Positions 44,236 to 55,562 of a DNA stretch of 64,000 nt are shown piece after piece. A program made the position numbers and the translations under genes. Numbering within the stretch: the stretch's first letter is position 1; each line of letters starts with the position of its first letter. This DNA is from Mesostigma viride (Eukaryota; Streptophyta; Mesostigmatophyceae; Mesostigmatales; Mesostigmataceae), in the NCBI GenBank assembly GCA_009746045.1, contig RPFO01000436.1:1727351-1791350 (forward strand). Reading direction: 5' to 3'. Below the pieces are notes generated by a model that saw only the letters and a program-made list of their open reading frames with translations, was not told the origin of the DNA and searched no databases.

Positions 44236-46173
44236 TCAACAACCACGGCATCGGCTAACAAACACGGGTCAGCGACCATGACGACGGCTAACGATGGCTA
44301 GTCACCGATGATGACAACGTCTAGTTTACGCTGGTAAACAAAAGGCGTGGGGGCTGCGGACCATGGGTCGGCTACCATTAGCAGCAAGCGCAGCCGTTTT
44401 TAGCAACGAGAGCATCTCTTGCTTCTGGATAAGCGCGGCTGTTTCCAGCCTGGTGACGAGCCGTGATTGTGCGTGTGCGCTCAAGGCCGCAACATACACC
44501 AAGTCTGGCAACCAATGCTTGTGCGTGCGCTGGTGTGCAGACAGCACGTGGTCAGGGGGCGGCCAACCAGGTGGCGGATGCCAGTTGCATGAGCTGCTTG
44601 GGCGTTCGCGAGGGTGAGGGCGACCAGACTCTTGCGACAATGGGGGCGAATGGGAGGGGGAGGGGAGAGGGGAGGGGAGGGGGAGGGGAGGGGAGGGGGA
44701 GGGGAGGGGGAGGGGAGGGAGGGGAGGGGGAGGGGAGGGGGAGGAGGGGAGGGGAGGGGGAGGGGAGGGAGGGGGAGGGGAGGGGGAGGGGGAGGGGCGG
44801 GGCTGATGGGCACCCTCTGGCACGCAGTAGTGCCATGACCCCATCCCATGACCTTAACGGCCCAGGGCAGACGCCTCTGTTCCCCTCTCCTGCGTAAGAA
44901 CCCAAAGGCCTCAGCACCTGTTGATCTGTTGGCGGCGGCTTGTCGATCCGTGCCATCGCGCCACATGTCGCCGTCGCTATGTCCCGCTGTAATGTTGCGG
45001 CGACCAGCGGTCAGGGTGGGGGCGCGCTTGCCTTGGTGGTTGCCGTGCGAGGCGTGTGACCATGGCCCGCGTGCTTGCAGGGGAGAGGGGAAGCTATCAA
45101 CCGTCGTGCCTTGCCTTACAGGAGATCCGTTCGCCCGTGTAATGCTCAGGCTACTGTACTTGCTAATGTTCAGGCCCTACCGTGGCACCTGCCAGCAGCA
45201 GCTGGCCGGGGCGGCTGGCCAGGGGGTTGTGATGGGACATGGGTGGCGTGCCGGATGCCTGCCTTATGGCCAGGCACTTGATGGCCGGCGCGGGGTTGTC
45301 TGGTGCATACCACTTTCTGGTGCGGATACCATGCCAAGCTTGGGGGGGGGGGGGGGGGGGTGCACCCTGCCAAGTGGCGGAGATGGTCGGCAAGCTGCCA
45401 CAAAGGTAGGGGCCTGTTCGCCACCTGCCAACCGGAGGGGCTTGGCCTTGCGTCCTCTCTTGGCCGAGAAAAGCCTCGCATGTTCCCAACCCACCCGCAG
45501 GCACCATACCGTTCGTTGGTCCTCGCCAGGTATTGTGGACGCGGCGGGAGTGGGAGGTTGGTACATCCCATGGCATTTAGGATGTCTCGTGCCACAAAGC
45601 TCATGGCTCGTGGCTCGTGCTTCGCGTTGTGGGGGTACGCCTGGCCCTTCTATTTTTCAACCTTTGACTCTGGAGTTCCAGGCCAAAGGACGGTGCTTCC
45701 ATCGCGTGCACACGAATAGTGTGCCAGTTGGTGGGCACACTTGGCACATTCATGGCCAAGGGATCCCAGTATGTGGGGATGTATTTTTTGCTGCGCTTCA
45801 GCAGCGTCTAAGGCATTACGAACTTGTTGCTTTGTTTATGCAACGTTGCGTCCTTAATTAGCTAGGAAGAATCAGGCGGGCCAGGAAGATTTCTGGCCCA
45901 GGCGCTGGTAGTCTCATTGATAAGGTAGGAATGGATGGCTGTTGGTGTACAGCCGAGTACACATCCTGTAACTTTTCGCCCATCATGTCTGCATCTCTGT
46001 CAGTAGATGTTGTGACATGCACTGTTTCATGTCACAGATTTATGATACATTTATTGAATTTTGTAACAACAGCATCAAGTAATCAATAAATTAATAGACA
46101 CATGACTGCGTCACGTGAGCATAAGTCCTCAGTGGGAGGGGAACATGGGATGGAATGGATGATGTAAGCCTAT
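44236..46173. other. intergenic; one long doubtful frame
   Basis: A 337-codon frame at 44848-45861 has no recognised domain and crosses an 18-base G run at 45342-45360, so it is not called as a gene. No RNA gene or poly(A) signal was recognised. Confidence 0.4.
44652..44800 (+). repeat. (GGGGA)n-type G-rich minisatellite
   Basis: About 150 bases of GGGGAGGGGGAGGGGA-type units with no C. G-quadruplex formation is plausible on the plus strand. Confidence 0.92.
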
Positions 46174-47093
46174 CTAGGTCCGAGGCTTGTGGGCACCACG
46201 GCCCAAATCGCTATGAATGCCATACGTGGTCACACGCGGAGCCCCCACCGTCGCCTTCATCACTACTTGCCATCTATCCTTGCGTACCATCTGCCTCCAT
46301 ATTGCAAACAAACCAGGAGGCTGCCCGGGTGTGAGCCCGTCACGTCTAGGGTAGCACATGTCCATGCGCCGAGTCTATCTCGCAAAGTCCATGGGTGGCG
46401 GCCCTGCCGCGCGCGGCCTGGCCAGGCACGCCAGGTGAGGACATAACGCCCAGGCTGGGCCGGCTTGGTCTATCCGATGTCTATCTGATGTGTCTTCCTG
46501 ATCTGTACGGGCCAGGTGCCCGGCTAGGCCCAGGCGCCTGTGCCTAAGAATGTGGGAAACATAGGGCTAATCAGCGTAAAATCCTCATTACTAATGTGCA
46601 AGCCAAAGGGCCTTGCGCAGCATCTTGGTGACGTTGCCGTCGAGTCGTTGCTCCAGCTCCTGCGTCAGTGTCCAGGTCTCGGCACCGTAGGTCAGGATCG
46701 TCAGAATGACGACCTTGAAGAGGTTACGCTTGACGATCCGGGGTAGGGCGGGGTTGCTCCACCAGCGGCGGTGGTCATGGAGTTGCGCCCACGGGCCCAT
46801 GCTGATCCGTGGCGTCAGGTCGTCCTCGCAGTCGGGAAGCCAACTGCCGAGCAGCTTGAAGCGGCCTGAAGTATAGGGTAGTTGACCTCGGTGTCGTCTA
46901 AGAGGCGGAGTGTGGGCGGGGGCCCTGCCATGCCGAGAGCCAGGGCCTCCGTTTTGGGGCTGATTTCTATACCAACCGCCCGAGCCTCGAGGGCCAGGCA
47001 GTCTAGCCAAAGTTGGGCAGACGCTGGCTTCTCGATGAGCGTGATGTCGTCGGCATAAATGAGGTCAGCTAGTAAATTCTGCTTGTAAGCGGC
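46174..47093 (-). pseudogene. LINE RT C-terminal half, left part of a LINE split by element B
   Basis: On the minus strand it reads LLADLIYADDITLIEKP (catalytic YADD region), LALEARAVGIEISPKTEALA, a KLLGSWLPDCEDDLTPR-like segment, LTYGAETWTLTQELEQRLDG, then LGLAGHLARTDQ near 46480. It ends with the C-terminal AIWRQMVRKDRWQVVMKA (46365-46174). Several frameshifts. It stops at the 5' LTR of element B; the upstream RT part continues at 55563-55850. Confidence 0.82.
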
Positions 47094-47833
47094 TGTTGCA
47101 CGGATGCAACATGCCGTTTGTGGTAAATATAAATTATCCGTCCCGGTCGATCGGCGCCGACCGTAATCCGGCGCCAGTGCCGAGGCCATACTGAGTATAG
47201 TTGGCAGCCGAGGCAATCCGTGTGGAAGTAAGTGTAGAAAATTTGCTGACGAACTTGGCCTTTGCGCCGTAGGCAGACCTAGCGCCTGAACGGGAGTTAC
47301 GGGACAGCCAAGTGGCACTGCACATGCGTTATGATGGTACCTACGGACATTTGGATATTTTCAGGAGATGCCTCTAGCCGTACTGGTCTTTAATGTGTTC
47401 TAGACGGTTCGAGAAGCCCGTCCCCGCGGACCTCACGTCATGCCTGGTTGGCAGCGCCAGGCGCAGCCACCAACGGGGACGAAGGGACAAAATAGGAAGG
47501 CACGAGCTATGCCAGCAATCCGGACCTTGTATCGTAATTTACCACGTTGCTCTACAGATTATTTACCATCGCTTAATCCTGGAGTGTAAATCTCCTGTGG
47601 GCTCGAGTGTGAATCCCTCGCCTACTGGGTGTAAGTCTTCCCGCATTGAGTGTTTTAATCTGTGTGGTAACATTGTAATATACGAAACCGGTTTTCCGGG
47701 TTTGAGCTTATTCGTATTGTGTGACAAGTATTCTTAAGCCACCATCGTGCGCTGTGACGCATAGGAAGTCAAAGGTCTTTCGCATTCATTCTCAATCATT
47801 AAGGCGCTATTTTAAATAGCCATACGTGTTAAA
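47094..47833 (+). repeat. 5' LTR of element B
   Basis: About 740 bases, starting TGTTGCACGGATGCAACA (itself a short hairpin) and ending CATACGTGTTAAA. The termini are not the usual TG...CA. A TATA-like AAATATAAATT lies about 35 bases in. Confidence 0.9.
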
Positions 47834-47847
47834 CTGGACTCGGAGGA
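47834..47847 (+). other. primer-binding site of element B
   Basis: CTGGACTCGGAGGA directly follows the LTR. TGGACTCGGAGG starts with the TGG expected opposite a tRNA CCA end. The tRNA was not identified. The leader continues to the gag start at 48303. Confidence 0.6.
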
Positions 47848-48302
47848 AACTTTCCTAGTGGCCTCTATCCCGTCCCGTTTTTCTGTAATCTGATCCGGAT
47901 CAGCAACGGAATTATATAAGGGCCGGAACCCTTACTAATTCCGCTTGCAGTAATTCATTGTGGGGGTCGGATCCCCACAATCCTAACTGCCCATACCCGT
48001 TACCCATATTGCGGTTCTTGCATGCCCCAACCTGGCCTTGTCCGGTTGACCTAAGGGATTCGTCCGGAAACGAATCTCCTTATATTGCGTGCTTTAAACG
48101 GAAACGCTTTGTGGGTTGCAATTTCACGCATTAGTTGGCGTCTTGGCCATTGCCTCACACCCTATATCTGGGATACATACTGTCAGCTCCGGCAAGCTGC
48201 AGTAATATCTCACGTCCTTTAATTGACGTTTTTTGTGCTTAATTTGTCATCCCGCCAAGGTGACTAGAGGCACATTGTTCACACTTTACCAGCCACCACG
48301 CG

Positions 48303-50177
48303 ATGGCTGACGGTATTGAGCGAGGGCGACGAGAGGCCCATCGCTTCTCTCCTGCCCCTTCCCTCGTGGCAGCACTCGAGGCGGCAGAGAGAGCTACCCA
48401 AAATCACTCACGCCCGAGTAGTGAGCGTGGCTCTAGGGGGTCATCCCCAGCACAAACCCCACGTTTGGGAGGGAATTCCTCGGCGGCTGCCGGTGCACCA
48501 CCTGGTAGCCCTGTAGTGAATCCCCTTAATGGACCACCAAGTGGAACATCCATCGCGGGATTGTCGGCGGGTCCGGCCCTTGGTGTAGGAGCCGGCGCGG
48601 GGGCGCAGGGGAATAATGTTACCCTGCACTACGGTAGGAGTGGGGCCCTGCCTACGGTGCTGCCGCAACCTACATTGGCCACTTGGCCCAGCAGCGCCCC
48701 GGCGCCACCCTTGTATGATAGCCGATCGCGGTCTCGCCGCGCTGCGAATCGGGCGTCCTATCATGCGCCTGGACCCCTTGGGGCTAGCCCCTTCGGCCAT
48801 GCCTCGCCAAATATGGCTGGGCAGGGCCAGGGCACCGCACGGACCGGTCGGTCTTCCTTCGGGGTCGCAGGGGAGGCGATTCCCCTCCCCAACTCAGCAT
48901 ACGACCGCCTGGCTCCGGGTGACCCACGAGCGCAGCACCCAGCGGCCACCGCCGCCCATCATTATGCAAGCCGCGCCCACTACCCACATGGGTATGAGCA
49001 CCCGGGTGAGGATGAGTGCAGCCCCCCGGCAGGTTACCCGCGTGGGCACACCTCGCAAGGTGTGGCCGGGCCCGGGAGACCCGCGAGTATCATGGGCCAT
49101 CATGACGATGATACTCACAATGCAGGGCGACTACCACCGTTGCCCAAGCTGTCGGATATTCCCAAGTTTAAACCCGACTGCTCGTACCAAGAGTTTGAGG
49201 CTTGGGAGATTGCAGTGTCTCAGAAGATCGACATCTGGGAGACATACAATCGCAAGCTCTTGGACGAGGATATCAAGGTCAAGCTGGTGTCCAGCGAGGC
49301 ACTGGCTCCCGATGTGAGACAAGCTCTCCATTGCGAAAGCGCCCTGGCCAATGGCTTCCCCAGCAGCTTGGCTGAATTATTTCGGCGAGCACGGGCCAAG
49401 TACCTGCCACCCGACCAAGACAAGCTGGACCGGGAGGCTTTTGGGGCGTTCAAGCAGGGGAACCTGAGCTATCGGGAATATATGACCAAGTTCGAGCTTC
49501 TAGCTGGGCGGGTTGATGACCTGATGGGCCCAGAAGCCTTGGCAAGGTTCTATGAGGGCTTGCAACCCGAATTCCGGGATGAGGTGAAGCGGAAATTCGC
49601 CCACCTCTCCTGGGCTCAATGGAACCTGCAGGACATCAAGACCTACCTAGCGGAGATAGCTCCCTTGGTGCAGCGGACCCCAAAACCCCGCGTGAATGCA
49701 CTGGAACTCAATGAGCTGGGATTCGCCCCCGTGTGGGTGGATGAGCTACAGTGCGAGGTCCTGGACATTAATGCCTTGGACACTTCCCGGATTCAGTGCT
49801 ACCACTGCAACCGCGTGGGGCACATCAAACGTGAGTGCCCTGATCTCCCTCCGCTGGACCAGGCCCCGCCTGTGCAACGCAACAATTTCCAAGCGGCCTC
49901 CCCGCAAATGGCCTCGAGGCCACCACCGGCGCGAAATATGCGCACAGCTCCCAGTGCGGGTGAGCGTGCCCGACGCTTGCAACAAGCGCGCCAACAGCCC
50001 CGGCTGTACCAACAACCCAAGGCGCCCCCAAGCTCCTACCAGCAAGCTGGGCATGCCCTCAACCAACTGGATGCCGCAGACGCGGCCGAGCCTGATGATG
50101 GCTCTTCCGCGGCCGCATCCGGCCACCTGCGAGGCACACCGGTGGACGAGGGGCCTGCAGGAGAGGCGTTGGACTGA
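48303..50177 (+). CDS. gag polyprotein of element B
   Basis: 624 residues from the ATG at 48303. Residues 1-280 are a disordered Ala/Gly/Pro/Arg-rich region. The retrotransposon gag core (PKLSDIPKFKPDCSYQEFEA, KYLPPDQDKLDREAFGAFKQ, FYEGLQPEFRDEVKRKF) spans about 285-470. A CCHC zinc knuckle (CYHCNRVGHIKREC) lies near residues 501-514, then a Gln/Pro-rich tail. It assembles particles and binds element RNA. The frame is intact. Protease follows in another frame after a 60-base gap. Confidence 0.92.
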   Translation: MADGIERGRREAHRFSPAPSLVAALEAAERATQNHSRPSSERGSRGSSPAQTPRLGGNSSAAAGAPPGSPVVNPLNGPPSGTSIAGLSAGPALGVGAGAGAQGNNVTLHYGRSGALPTVLPQPTLATWPSSAPAPPLYDSRSRSRRAANRASYHAPGPLGASPFGHASPNMAGQGQGTARTGRSSFGVAGEAIPLPNSAYDRLAPGDPRAQHPAATAAHHYASRAHYPHGYEHPGEDECSPPAGYPRGHTSQGVAGPGRPASIMGHHDDDTHNAGRLPPLPKLSDIPKFKPDCSYQEFEAWEIAVSQKIDIWETYNRKLLDEDIKVKLVSSEALAPDVRQALHCESALANGFPSSLAELFRRARAKYLPPDQDKLDREAFGAFKQGNLSYREYMTKFELLAGRVDDLMGPEALARFYEGLQPEFRDEVKRKFAHLSWAQWNLQDIKTYLAEIAPLVQRTPKPRVNALELNELGFAPVWVDELQCEVLDINALDTSRIQCYHCNRVGHIKRECPDLPPLDQAPPVQRNNFQAASPQMASRPPPARNMRTAPSAGERARRLQQARQQPRLYQQPKAPPSSYQQAGHALNQLDAADAAEPDDGSSAAASGHLRGTPVDEGPAGEALD

Positions 50178-50236
50178 GAGGCCGGGAGGGCACTCCGGGC
50201 GACACCTTACCCGGCCATGCACAAGTCGCCCAAGTT

Positions 50237-50972
50237 TTGTTACCATGTAATGTGGTGACAGAGACCCAGGAATGGCAAGCGGAGCCTAGCGAAGGCCCGC
50301 GGCAACTACTCCTCTTCACTGGAAGCCTACCAGACCCCCAGGGCTCTGGGCGTTGTTTGGAGGGCATCAAGGTCCTCATTGACAGTGGTGCGGCTACCAC
50401 CTTCATCAGTGAGGCCATAGTGCAGCGCCTGGGAGTAACCCCGACTCCCCATACCATTGCTCGGCGCGTGCGATACTCGGATGGCTACACTCAGCCATCC
50501 CCGGGCTATGTGGACTTGGCCCCTATCGTACAAGGCACCAGCGTGCCCATTCGCGCCACGGTCATTCCCTTACAAGCGGCTGATATCATCCTAGGGATTG
50601 ACTGGCTGCACATCCAAGGTGACCGTCTCTTTTGGTACCATGGTTACCCACTTCCCAGATGGGTCATTCTGGTTACCTGAGCGGCAGTATGCGGCCAACG
50701 GCATGACCATCACCGATGACACGCCTGCCCTCAAGAGTGACCGTCGTCGCCTTGCGGACATTCTCATGTCCAAAAGGGAGTTCAAGCGGATGATGAGAGC
50801 CCGACAGCCTCCTCCCGTTTACTCCATTCGTCTGGACGCCCTTGCCCACGCGCGGGCCCAGCGCCCAGCATGCACAGGCTGGAGTTTCGTTAAACTCGCT
50901 TGGCATGGACTTGTCGGAAGACGAGGTGAAACGACTCAACGCAGTGCTCGATCAGTATTCAGCCGTGTTTGA
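50237..50972 (+). pseudogene. retropepsin and linker of pol, element B (frame-broken)
   Basis: The protease motif VLIDSGAATTFIS has its catalytic Asp codon at 50381-50383, and the flap/YSDGYTQPSPGYVDL and IPLQAADIILGIDWL segments fit Ty3/gypsy proteases. The frame shifts near 50645, after which the linker VTHFPDGSFWLPERQY continues in a second frame. It shifts again near 50885 into LNSLGMDLSEDEVKRLNAVL, which leads into RT. Confidence 0.85.
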
Positions 50973-51074
50973 GGAGAAAACACCTACGTTTCCCCCGGCC
51001 AGACCGGTGCTCCACCGCATTCATTTGCAGGAGGGGCACCCACCTACCACCTCACCCATTTTTCGCATGGGCCC

Positions 51075-52757
51075 GTGGAGTTGGCAGAGCTCAAGAAGAT
51101 CTTGGTCGGCTTGTTGGAGGCCGGCTTGATCGAGCCCAGCAATAGCCCTTACAGCGCGGGCGTGTTGCTGGTGCCCAAACCCAATGGGAAGTGGCGTCTG
51201 GTTACGGATTATCGCAAACTCAATGCGATCACCGTGAAGTCCAAGTATCCCCTCCCCCGCATCGATGATATATTTAATAAGGTGGAGGGCGCAAAGTACT
51301 TTACGGTGCTCGATTGTGCAGACGGTTTTTGGCAACTTCGGATCGCCCCCGAAGATTGCCATAAAACAGCCTTTGCCACGCCTTTTGGCCATTACCAATT
51401 CCGCGTGGCGGCCATGGGCTTGTGTAACAGCCCTGCCTCTTTTCAGATGCTCATGAACCACCTCTTTAGGTCGGTGATGGGCACTAGTCGGCTGCCCCAG
51501 GTCTCGGCAGACCTGCGCGACCCGACTATCCCGTGGGACCCGGGGACGCAGCCGTACAAACGCACCTGCGTGGCCATCTACTTGGATGACATCCTCATTT
51601 TCTCTCGCACGTTCGAGGAGCACTTGGAGGATGTTGCCGCGGTTCTGCAGATCATGGCGGATAATAAACTGTCCGCCCGCCGCAGCAAGGTAGAATCAGG
51701 CCGCAGCGTCCCCTTTCTAGGCCACATTCTCTCGGACAAGGGCGTGTCCACGGACCCCGATAAGGTCGCCGCCGTCCAACAGTGGCCTGTTCCCGCGAAT
51801 GTTCGCGCCTTGCGCAGCTTCTTGGGCTTGGTATCGTATTATCGCCGCTTCATCCCGCGTTTCGCGACCATTGCGGCCCCGCTTACTCACCTCCTCAAGA
51901 AGGACGTACCGTGGGAATGGTCAGGCCTGTGTCAACAGGCCTTTGACCTGCTGAAGGCCAGGCTCGCCACTGCGCCTGTCCTCATCCTTCCGGATCCCAC
52001 CAAGCCATTCGTGGTCAATAGCGATTCTAGCAAGGTTGCTATTGGCGGTGTGCTGCTCCAAGACCATGGTCTCGGTCTCCAACCGGTCGAGTATATCTCC
52101 CGGACGATGATCCCGGCCGAAAGAAATTACCCGGTCCATCAGCAAGAGTTGTTGGCCGTGGTGTACTGTTGCCATACTTGGCGGCACCATCTTCTGGGTG
52201 CTCAGTTCAACGTGGCCATGGCCGAACCCGACCCTGCGGACCCGTACCGCTTGATCATCCAGACCGACCATCGGCCCCTCACGCACTTGTTGACGCAGCC
52301 CACGCTTACGCCACGCCAAGCCCGTTGGCTTGAATATTTGGCACAGTTCGGTCCGTTCAAGATCGAATATGTCAAGGGCCTTGACAACACGGTCCCTGAC
52401 GCCCTGTCGCGTCGCCCCGACTATTGGTTTTATGAGGATCTTGACGTTTTGGCCACGACGTTGATCCCCTCCCATGGTCCCGTCGCCCCCTTTGGCGACC
52501 GCTTGAGCGACCCGATGAGCCCCTTCCTCTTCTGTGGCGCCACAACCGCGGAGGTTGACACTGTTGACCATTCCGTGCGCCTCGCCGGCAGCACCCCTGC
52601 ACGTGAGGGCACGTGCGCAGCCGCAGGGGGGGAAGGACTTCGGCCCCGTACAGCCATATGGTGCCGGCGACAGGAGTCTACCCTCCAATGCAGCCCGTTG
52701 GAGAGGCATTCACGTTGGCAAATACTGCAACAACGGTCGTCATCAGCTCGGACCTAG
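51075..52757 (+). CDS. reverse transcriptase-RNase H of pol, element B
   Basis: 560 open residues. The RT fingers and palm read SGNSPYSAG-like (SNSPYSAGVLLVPKPNGKWR), [20 protein letters not shown] and FTVLDCADGFWQL. The catalytic YLDD is at 51579-51590, then the thumb and FLGLVSYYRRFIPRFA. RNase H shows VVNSDSSKVAIGGVLLQD, QQELLAVVYC, QTDHRPLTHLL and VPDALSRRPD. The frame is entered by a shift near 51070 (the linker ends FRMGP in another frame) and is left near 52625, within a seven-G run, where integrase continues in the next frame. Confidence 0.93.
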   Translation: MELAELKKILVGLLEAGLIEPSNSPYSAGVLLVPKPNGKWRLVTDYRKLNAITVKSKYPLPRIDDIFNKVEGAKYFTVLDCADGFWQLRIAPEDCHKTAFATPFGHYQFRVAAMGLCNSPASFQMLMNHLFRSVMGTSRLPQVSADLRDPTIPWDPGTQPYKRTCVAIYLDDILIFSRTFEEHLEDVAAVLQIMADNKLSARRSKVESGRSVPFLGHILSDKGVSTDPDKVAAVQQWPVPANVRALRSFLGLVSYYRRFIPRFATIAAPLTHLLKKDVPWEWSGLCQQAFDLLKARLATAPVLILPDPTKPFVVNSDSSKVAIGGVLLQDHGLGLQPVEYISRTMIPAERNYPVHQQELLAVVYCCHTWRHHLLGAQFNVAMAEPDPADPYRLIIQTDHRPLTHLLTQPTLTPRQARWLEYLAQFGPFKIEYVKGLDNTVPDALSRRPDYWFYEDLDVLATTLIPSHGPVAPFGDRLSDPMSPFLFCGATTAEVDTVDHSVRLAGSTPAREGTCAAAGGEGLRPRTAIWCRRQESTLQCSPLERHSRWQILQQRSSSART

Positions 52758-54271
52758 AGCGCCTCATCTCGCGCTTCACGGTCACTGAGGGTAAGGCAAA
52801 TGAAGCCATAGCTGCCCGCCCTCAGAGCATGGACGGCTACCCAGCCAAGTTTCAAAACGGGTTCCTTTACGTGAATGTCAGTGGCCAGGCGGCCCGTCAA
52901 GACTCATGGCGCTTGTATGTCCCCCAAATATGCCGCGCTGAGGTATTATTTGAGTTACATGACTCCGTCTTGGGGGGACACCAAGGCCAGGACAGGCTGT
53001 TAGCGAGGGCCCGGAGGTCCTACTATTGGCCTAAGATGGCTCGGGATGTGCGGGAGTATGTCAGTACCTGTGACAGCTGCCAGCACATGAAGCCACGGAA
53101 TACGGGCAAACAGGGCGTTCCAAAGGAAATTCCAGACCCCATGTTCCCTTGGGACTCGGTGATGATGGATTTCATTGGGCCCTTGCCAGAGACCAAGGCG
53201 GGCAATGCTCAGATCCTGGTAGTGGTGGACCGGCTCACGCGGAGATGCCATTTAATCCCCTGCAAGGCCACCCTGACGGCGGAAGAGTGTGCCCACTTGT
53301 TCCTAAACAATGTGTTCCGGCTCCATGGCATGCCCCGACAATTTATCACCGACAAGGACAAGCTGTTCACGTCGAAATTTTGGACCTCATTTTTTCAGGT
53401 CGTCGGGACTAAGTTGTCTATGGGTACGGCCTATCACAGTAGCTCTTCTCACATGGTGGAGAGAGTGAATCGGGTGGTGGAAGAGGCACTGCGGCACTAC
53501 CTGGATCGAGACGGGAGGAATTGGGACGAAGTGCTGGGATTCATTGAGTTTTCACTCAATAATGCCCCCCATTCTGCCCACGGGTATACCCCGTTCTTTC
53601 TTGATACAGGCAGGCATCCCCTTACCCCCACCGATCTCTTGACCGCCCCAGCCATCACCACGACAACGGAGCTACGCTCCACAGTCGCAGGGGCGCGGGA
53701 GCTGGTACAACGGATGGTGCAAGCTCATTCCAGCGCCATAAGTGGCCTACGTCAGGCGCGTGCCAAGTACATGGCGCGAGTCCAAAGTACCCTGGACAGG
53801 CGCACCCCTGCAATCGAAGCAGGTGACTTGGTTTTAATTGAGGGCCCCCACCAAGGCCGCTTCTCGCACAAGTTCGAGGACAGCCTGAAGGTCAAGCTCC
53901 GCCCCTTATTCCTTGGACCGTATCTGGTGGAGAAGGTGTTCAATGAGGTGATGGTGTCTGTCGCCATCCCGGACTCGTGGCAGCTGAAGTCCAATGTTTT
54001 CCACGTTGACCAGCTGAAGCTTTACCGCAAGAGCACCTTCCCAGGTCGTGTCATGGCACCCGCCCCCTTGGAGTTCAACCCCGAGACGGGCGAACCCGAG
54101 GATGAGGTCGAGGACATTGTAGCCCACCGCAATCGAGGCCGCCGCCGCGAGTACCTCCTTAAGTGGAAGTTCTCCCAAACAGAGCTAGAGCACTCATGGG
54201 TAGCTGAGGCTGGACTCACGGGCTGTGCACGCTTGCTACAGGAGTATAAAGCCCGGGCAGGGTTGGCATAA
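52613..54271 (+). CDS. integrase with chromodomain, pol of element B
   Basis: 552 open residues overlapping the RT-RNase H frame. The HHCC zinc domain (ELHDSVLGGHQGQDRLL, then CDSCQHMKP) lies near residues 120-165. The DDE catalytic core has MMDFIGPLPETK (first Asp), FITDKDKLFTSKFW (second Asp) and HMVERVNRVVEEAL (Glu). A GPY/F-type segment (RPLFLGPYLVEKVF) follows. The C-terminal chromodomain reads DEVEDIVAHRNRGRRREYLL, KWKFSQTELEHSWV. Chromodomains guide chromovirus integration to marked histones. All catalytic residues are present. Confidence 0.93.
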   Translation: MRSRRGGRTSAPYSHMVPATGVYPPMQPVGEAFTLANTATTVVISSDLERLISRFTVTEGKANEAIAARPQSMDGYPAKFQNGFLYVNVSGQAARQDSWRLYVPQICRAEVLFELHDSVLGGHQGQDRLLARARRSYYWPKMARDVREYVSTCDSCQHMKPRNTGKQGVPKEIPDPMFPWDSVMMDFIGPLPETKAGNAQILVVVDRLTRRCHLIPCKATLTAEECAHLFLNNVFRLHGMPRQFITDKDKLFTSKFWTSFFQVVGTKLSMGTAYHSSSSHMVERVNRVVEEALRHYLDRDGRNWDEVLGFIEFSLNNAPHSAHGYTPFFLDTGRHPLTPTDLLTAPAITTTTELRSTVAGARELVQRMVQAHSSAISGLRQARAKYMARVQSTLDRRTPAIEAGDLVLIEGPHQGRFSHKFEDSLKVKLRPLFLGPYLVEKVFNEVMVSVAIPDSWQLKSNVFHVDQLKLYRKSTFPGRVMAPAPLEFNPETGEPEDEVEDIVAHRNRGRRREYLLKWKFSQTELEHSWVAEAGLTGCARLLQEYKARAGLA

Positions 54272-54824
54272 TTCCGGCCCTTCTCCTACCTTTTGCGTAA
54301 TGCTCCTTGCATGTGCATTGGCAGCCTTGATGCAGGCCGCCCCGCCCCAGGGGTCCATGGGCGAGTTATTCGGTGCGGTATCGTTTGGACAGGAGGTTCG
54401 GTGTCCCTCACCCGACACAAGTTCCTCGCCGCCTTCTTGAGCGTTTTCCCACTGGAGGCGCTGCGGGATGTCAACCTGGCCAAACGCCATGATGCACGCG
54501 CCGGCGAGCGGCAACTCACCTTCCAGCCCGCCCTAGTCCAGGCCAATGGCCTGCCTCTTCCCGAGCCGGCTGAGGCCGCGCCGGCTGAGCGTGTCCACCG
54601 GCGTCAACGCCCGGCCGCACCTCTGCGCGGGCATGGCCGTGGGGGCTCCGCTCGTGGGGGTCACCGCCCGAGCCCTTACCGCCCGGCGCCGTAAACCATC
54701 GCCAACGGACGGTGACAATTGGCACGATCGATGCGTGCCCTGGAAGGGAACAGTGACCATGTATACAGTCATTTATAAGTCCCGGCTACAGGAGTAGCCG
54801 CCTCTTTTGTTGGGGGGGGAGGTG
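54272..54824 (+). other. region between pol and 3' LTR of element B
   Basis: Holds a 133-codon frame (54293-54694; VSLTRHKFLAAFLSVFPLEA, then an Ala/Arg/Pro-rich end) with no recognised domain, and an overlapping frame starting MLLACALAALMQAAPPQG with a signal-peptide-like composition. Either could be a decayed accessory ORF; neither is firmly supported. A G-rich polypurine tract (54811-54824) abuts the LTR. Confidence 0.4.
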
Positions 54825-55557
54825 TGTTGCACGGATGCAACATGCCATTTGTGGTATATAAATTATCCGTCCCGGTCGATCGGCGCCGACCGTAATCCGG
54901 CGCCAGTGCCGAGGCCATAGTATAGTTGGCAGCCGAGGCAATCCGTGTGGAAGTAAGTGTAGAAGTTTTGCTGACGAACTTGGCCTTTGCGCCGTAGGCA
55001 GACCTAGCGCCTGAACGGGAGTTACGGACAGCCAAGTGGCACTGCACATGCGTTATGATGGTACCTACGGACATTTGGATATTTTCAGGAGAGGCCTCTA
55101 GCCGTACTGGTCTTTAATGTGTTCTAGACGGTTCGAGAAGCCCGTCCCCGCGGACCTCACGTCATGCCTGGTTGGCAGCGCCAGGCGCAGCCACCAACGG
55201 GGACGAAGGGACAAAATAGGAAGGCACGAGCTATGCCAGCGATCCGGACCTTGTATCGTAATTTACCACGTTGCTCTACAGATTATTTACCATCGCTTAA
55301 TCCTGGAGTGTAAATCTCCTGTGGGCTCGAGTGTGAATCCCTCGCCTACTGGGTGTAAGTCTTCCCGCATTGAGTGTTTTAATCTGTGTGGTGACATTGT
55401 AATATACGAAACCGGTTTTCCGGGTTTGAGCTTATTCGTATTGTGTGACAAGTATTCTTAAGCCACCATCGTGCGCTGTGACGCATAGGAAGTCAAAGGT
55501 CTTTCGCATTCATTCTCAATCATTAAGGCGCTATTTTAAATAGCCATACGTGTTAAA
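54825..55557 (+). repeat. 3' LTR of element B
   Basis: About 733 bases, matching 47094-47833 with a few small indels (for example a shorter CCATAGTATAG for CCATACTGAGTATAG). It is followed by GCGGC, the target duplication. Confidence 0.9.
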
Positions 55558-55562
55558 GCGGC

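Larger units (their letters stand above)
47094..55557 (+). mobile_element. Ty3/gypsy LTR retrotransposon (chromovirus), element B
   Basis: A complete 8.46-kb element with 5' LTR, primer-binding site, gag, protease, RT-RNase H, integrase with chromodomain, polypurine tract and 3' LTR. GCGGC flanks both sides (47089-47093, 55558-55562) as the target duplication. The neighbouring A residues make its exact length (5-7) ambiguous. It is inserted in a minus-strand LINE. The LTRs are about 98% identical by eye. It is a different lineage from element A: unrelated LTRs and gag N terminus, different primer tRNA, no 380-residue accessory ORF. Confidence 0.95.

Noticed and set aside
44326-44966. Pro/Ser/Leu-rich minus-strand frames
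   Set aside because: Translations of the GGGGA minisatellite.
44848-45861. 337-residue frame
   Set aside because: No domain, crosses a long G run, unusual composition; likely a chance frame in GC-rich sequence.
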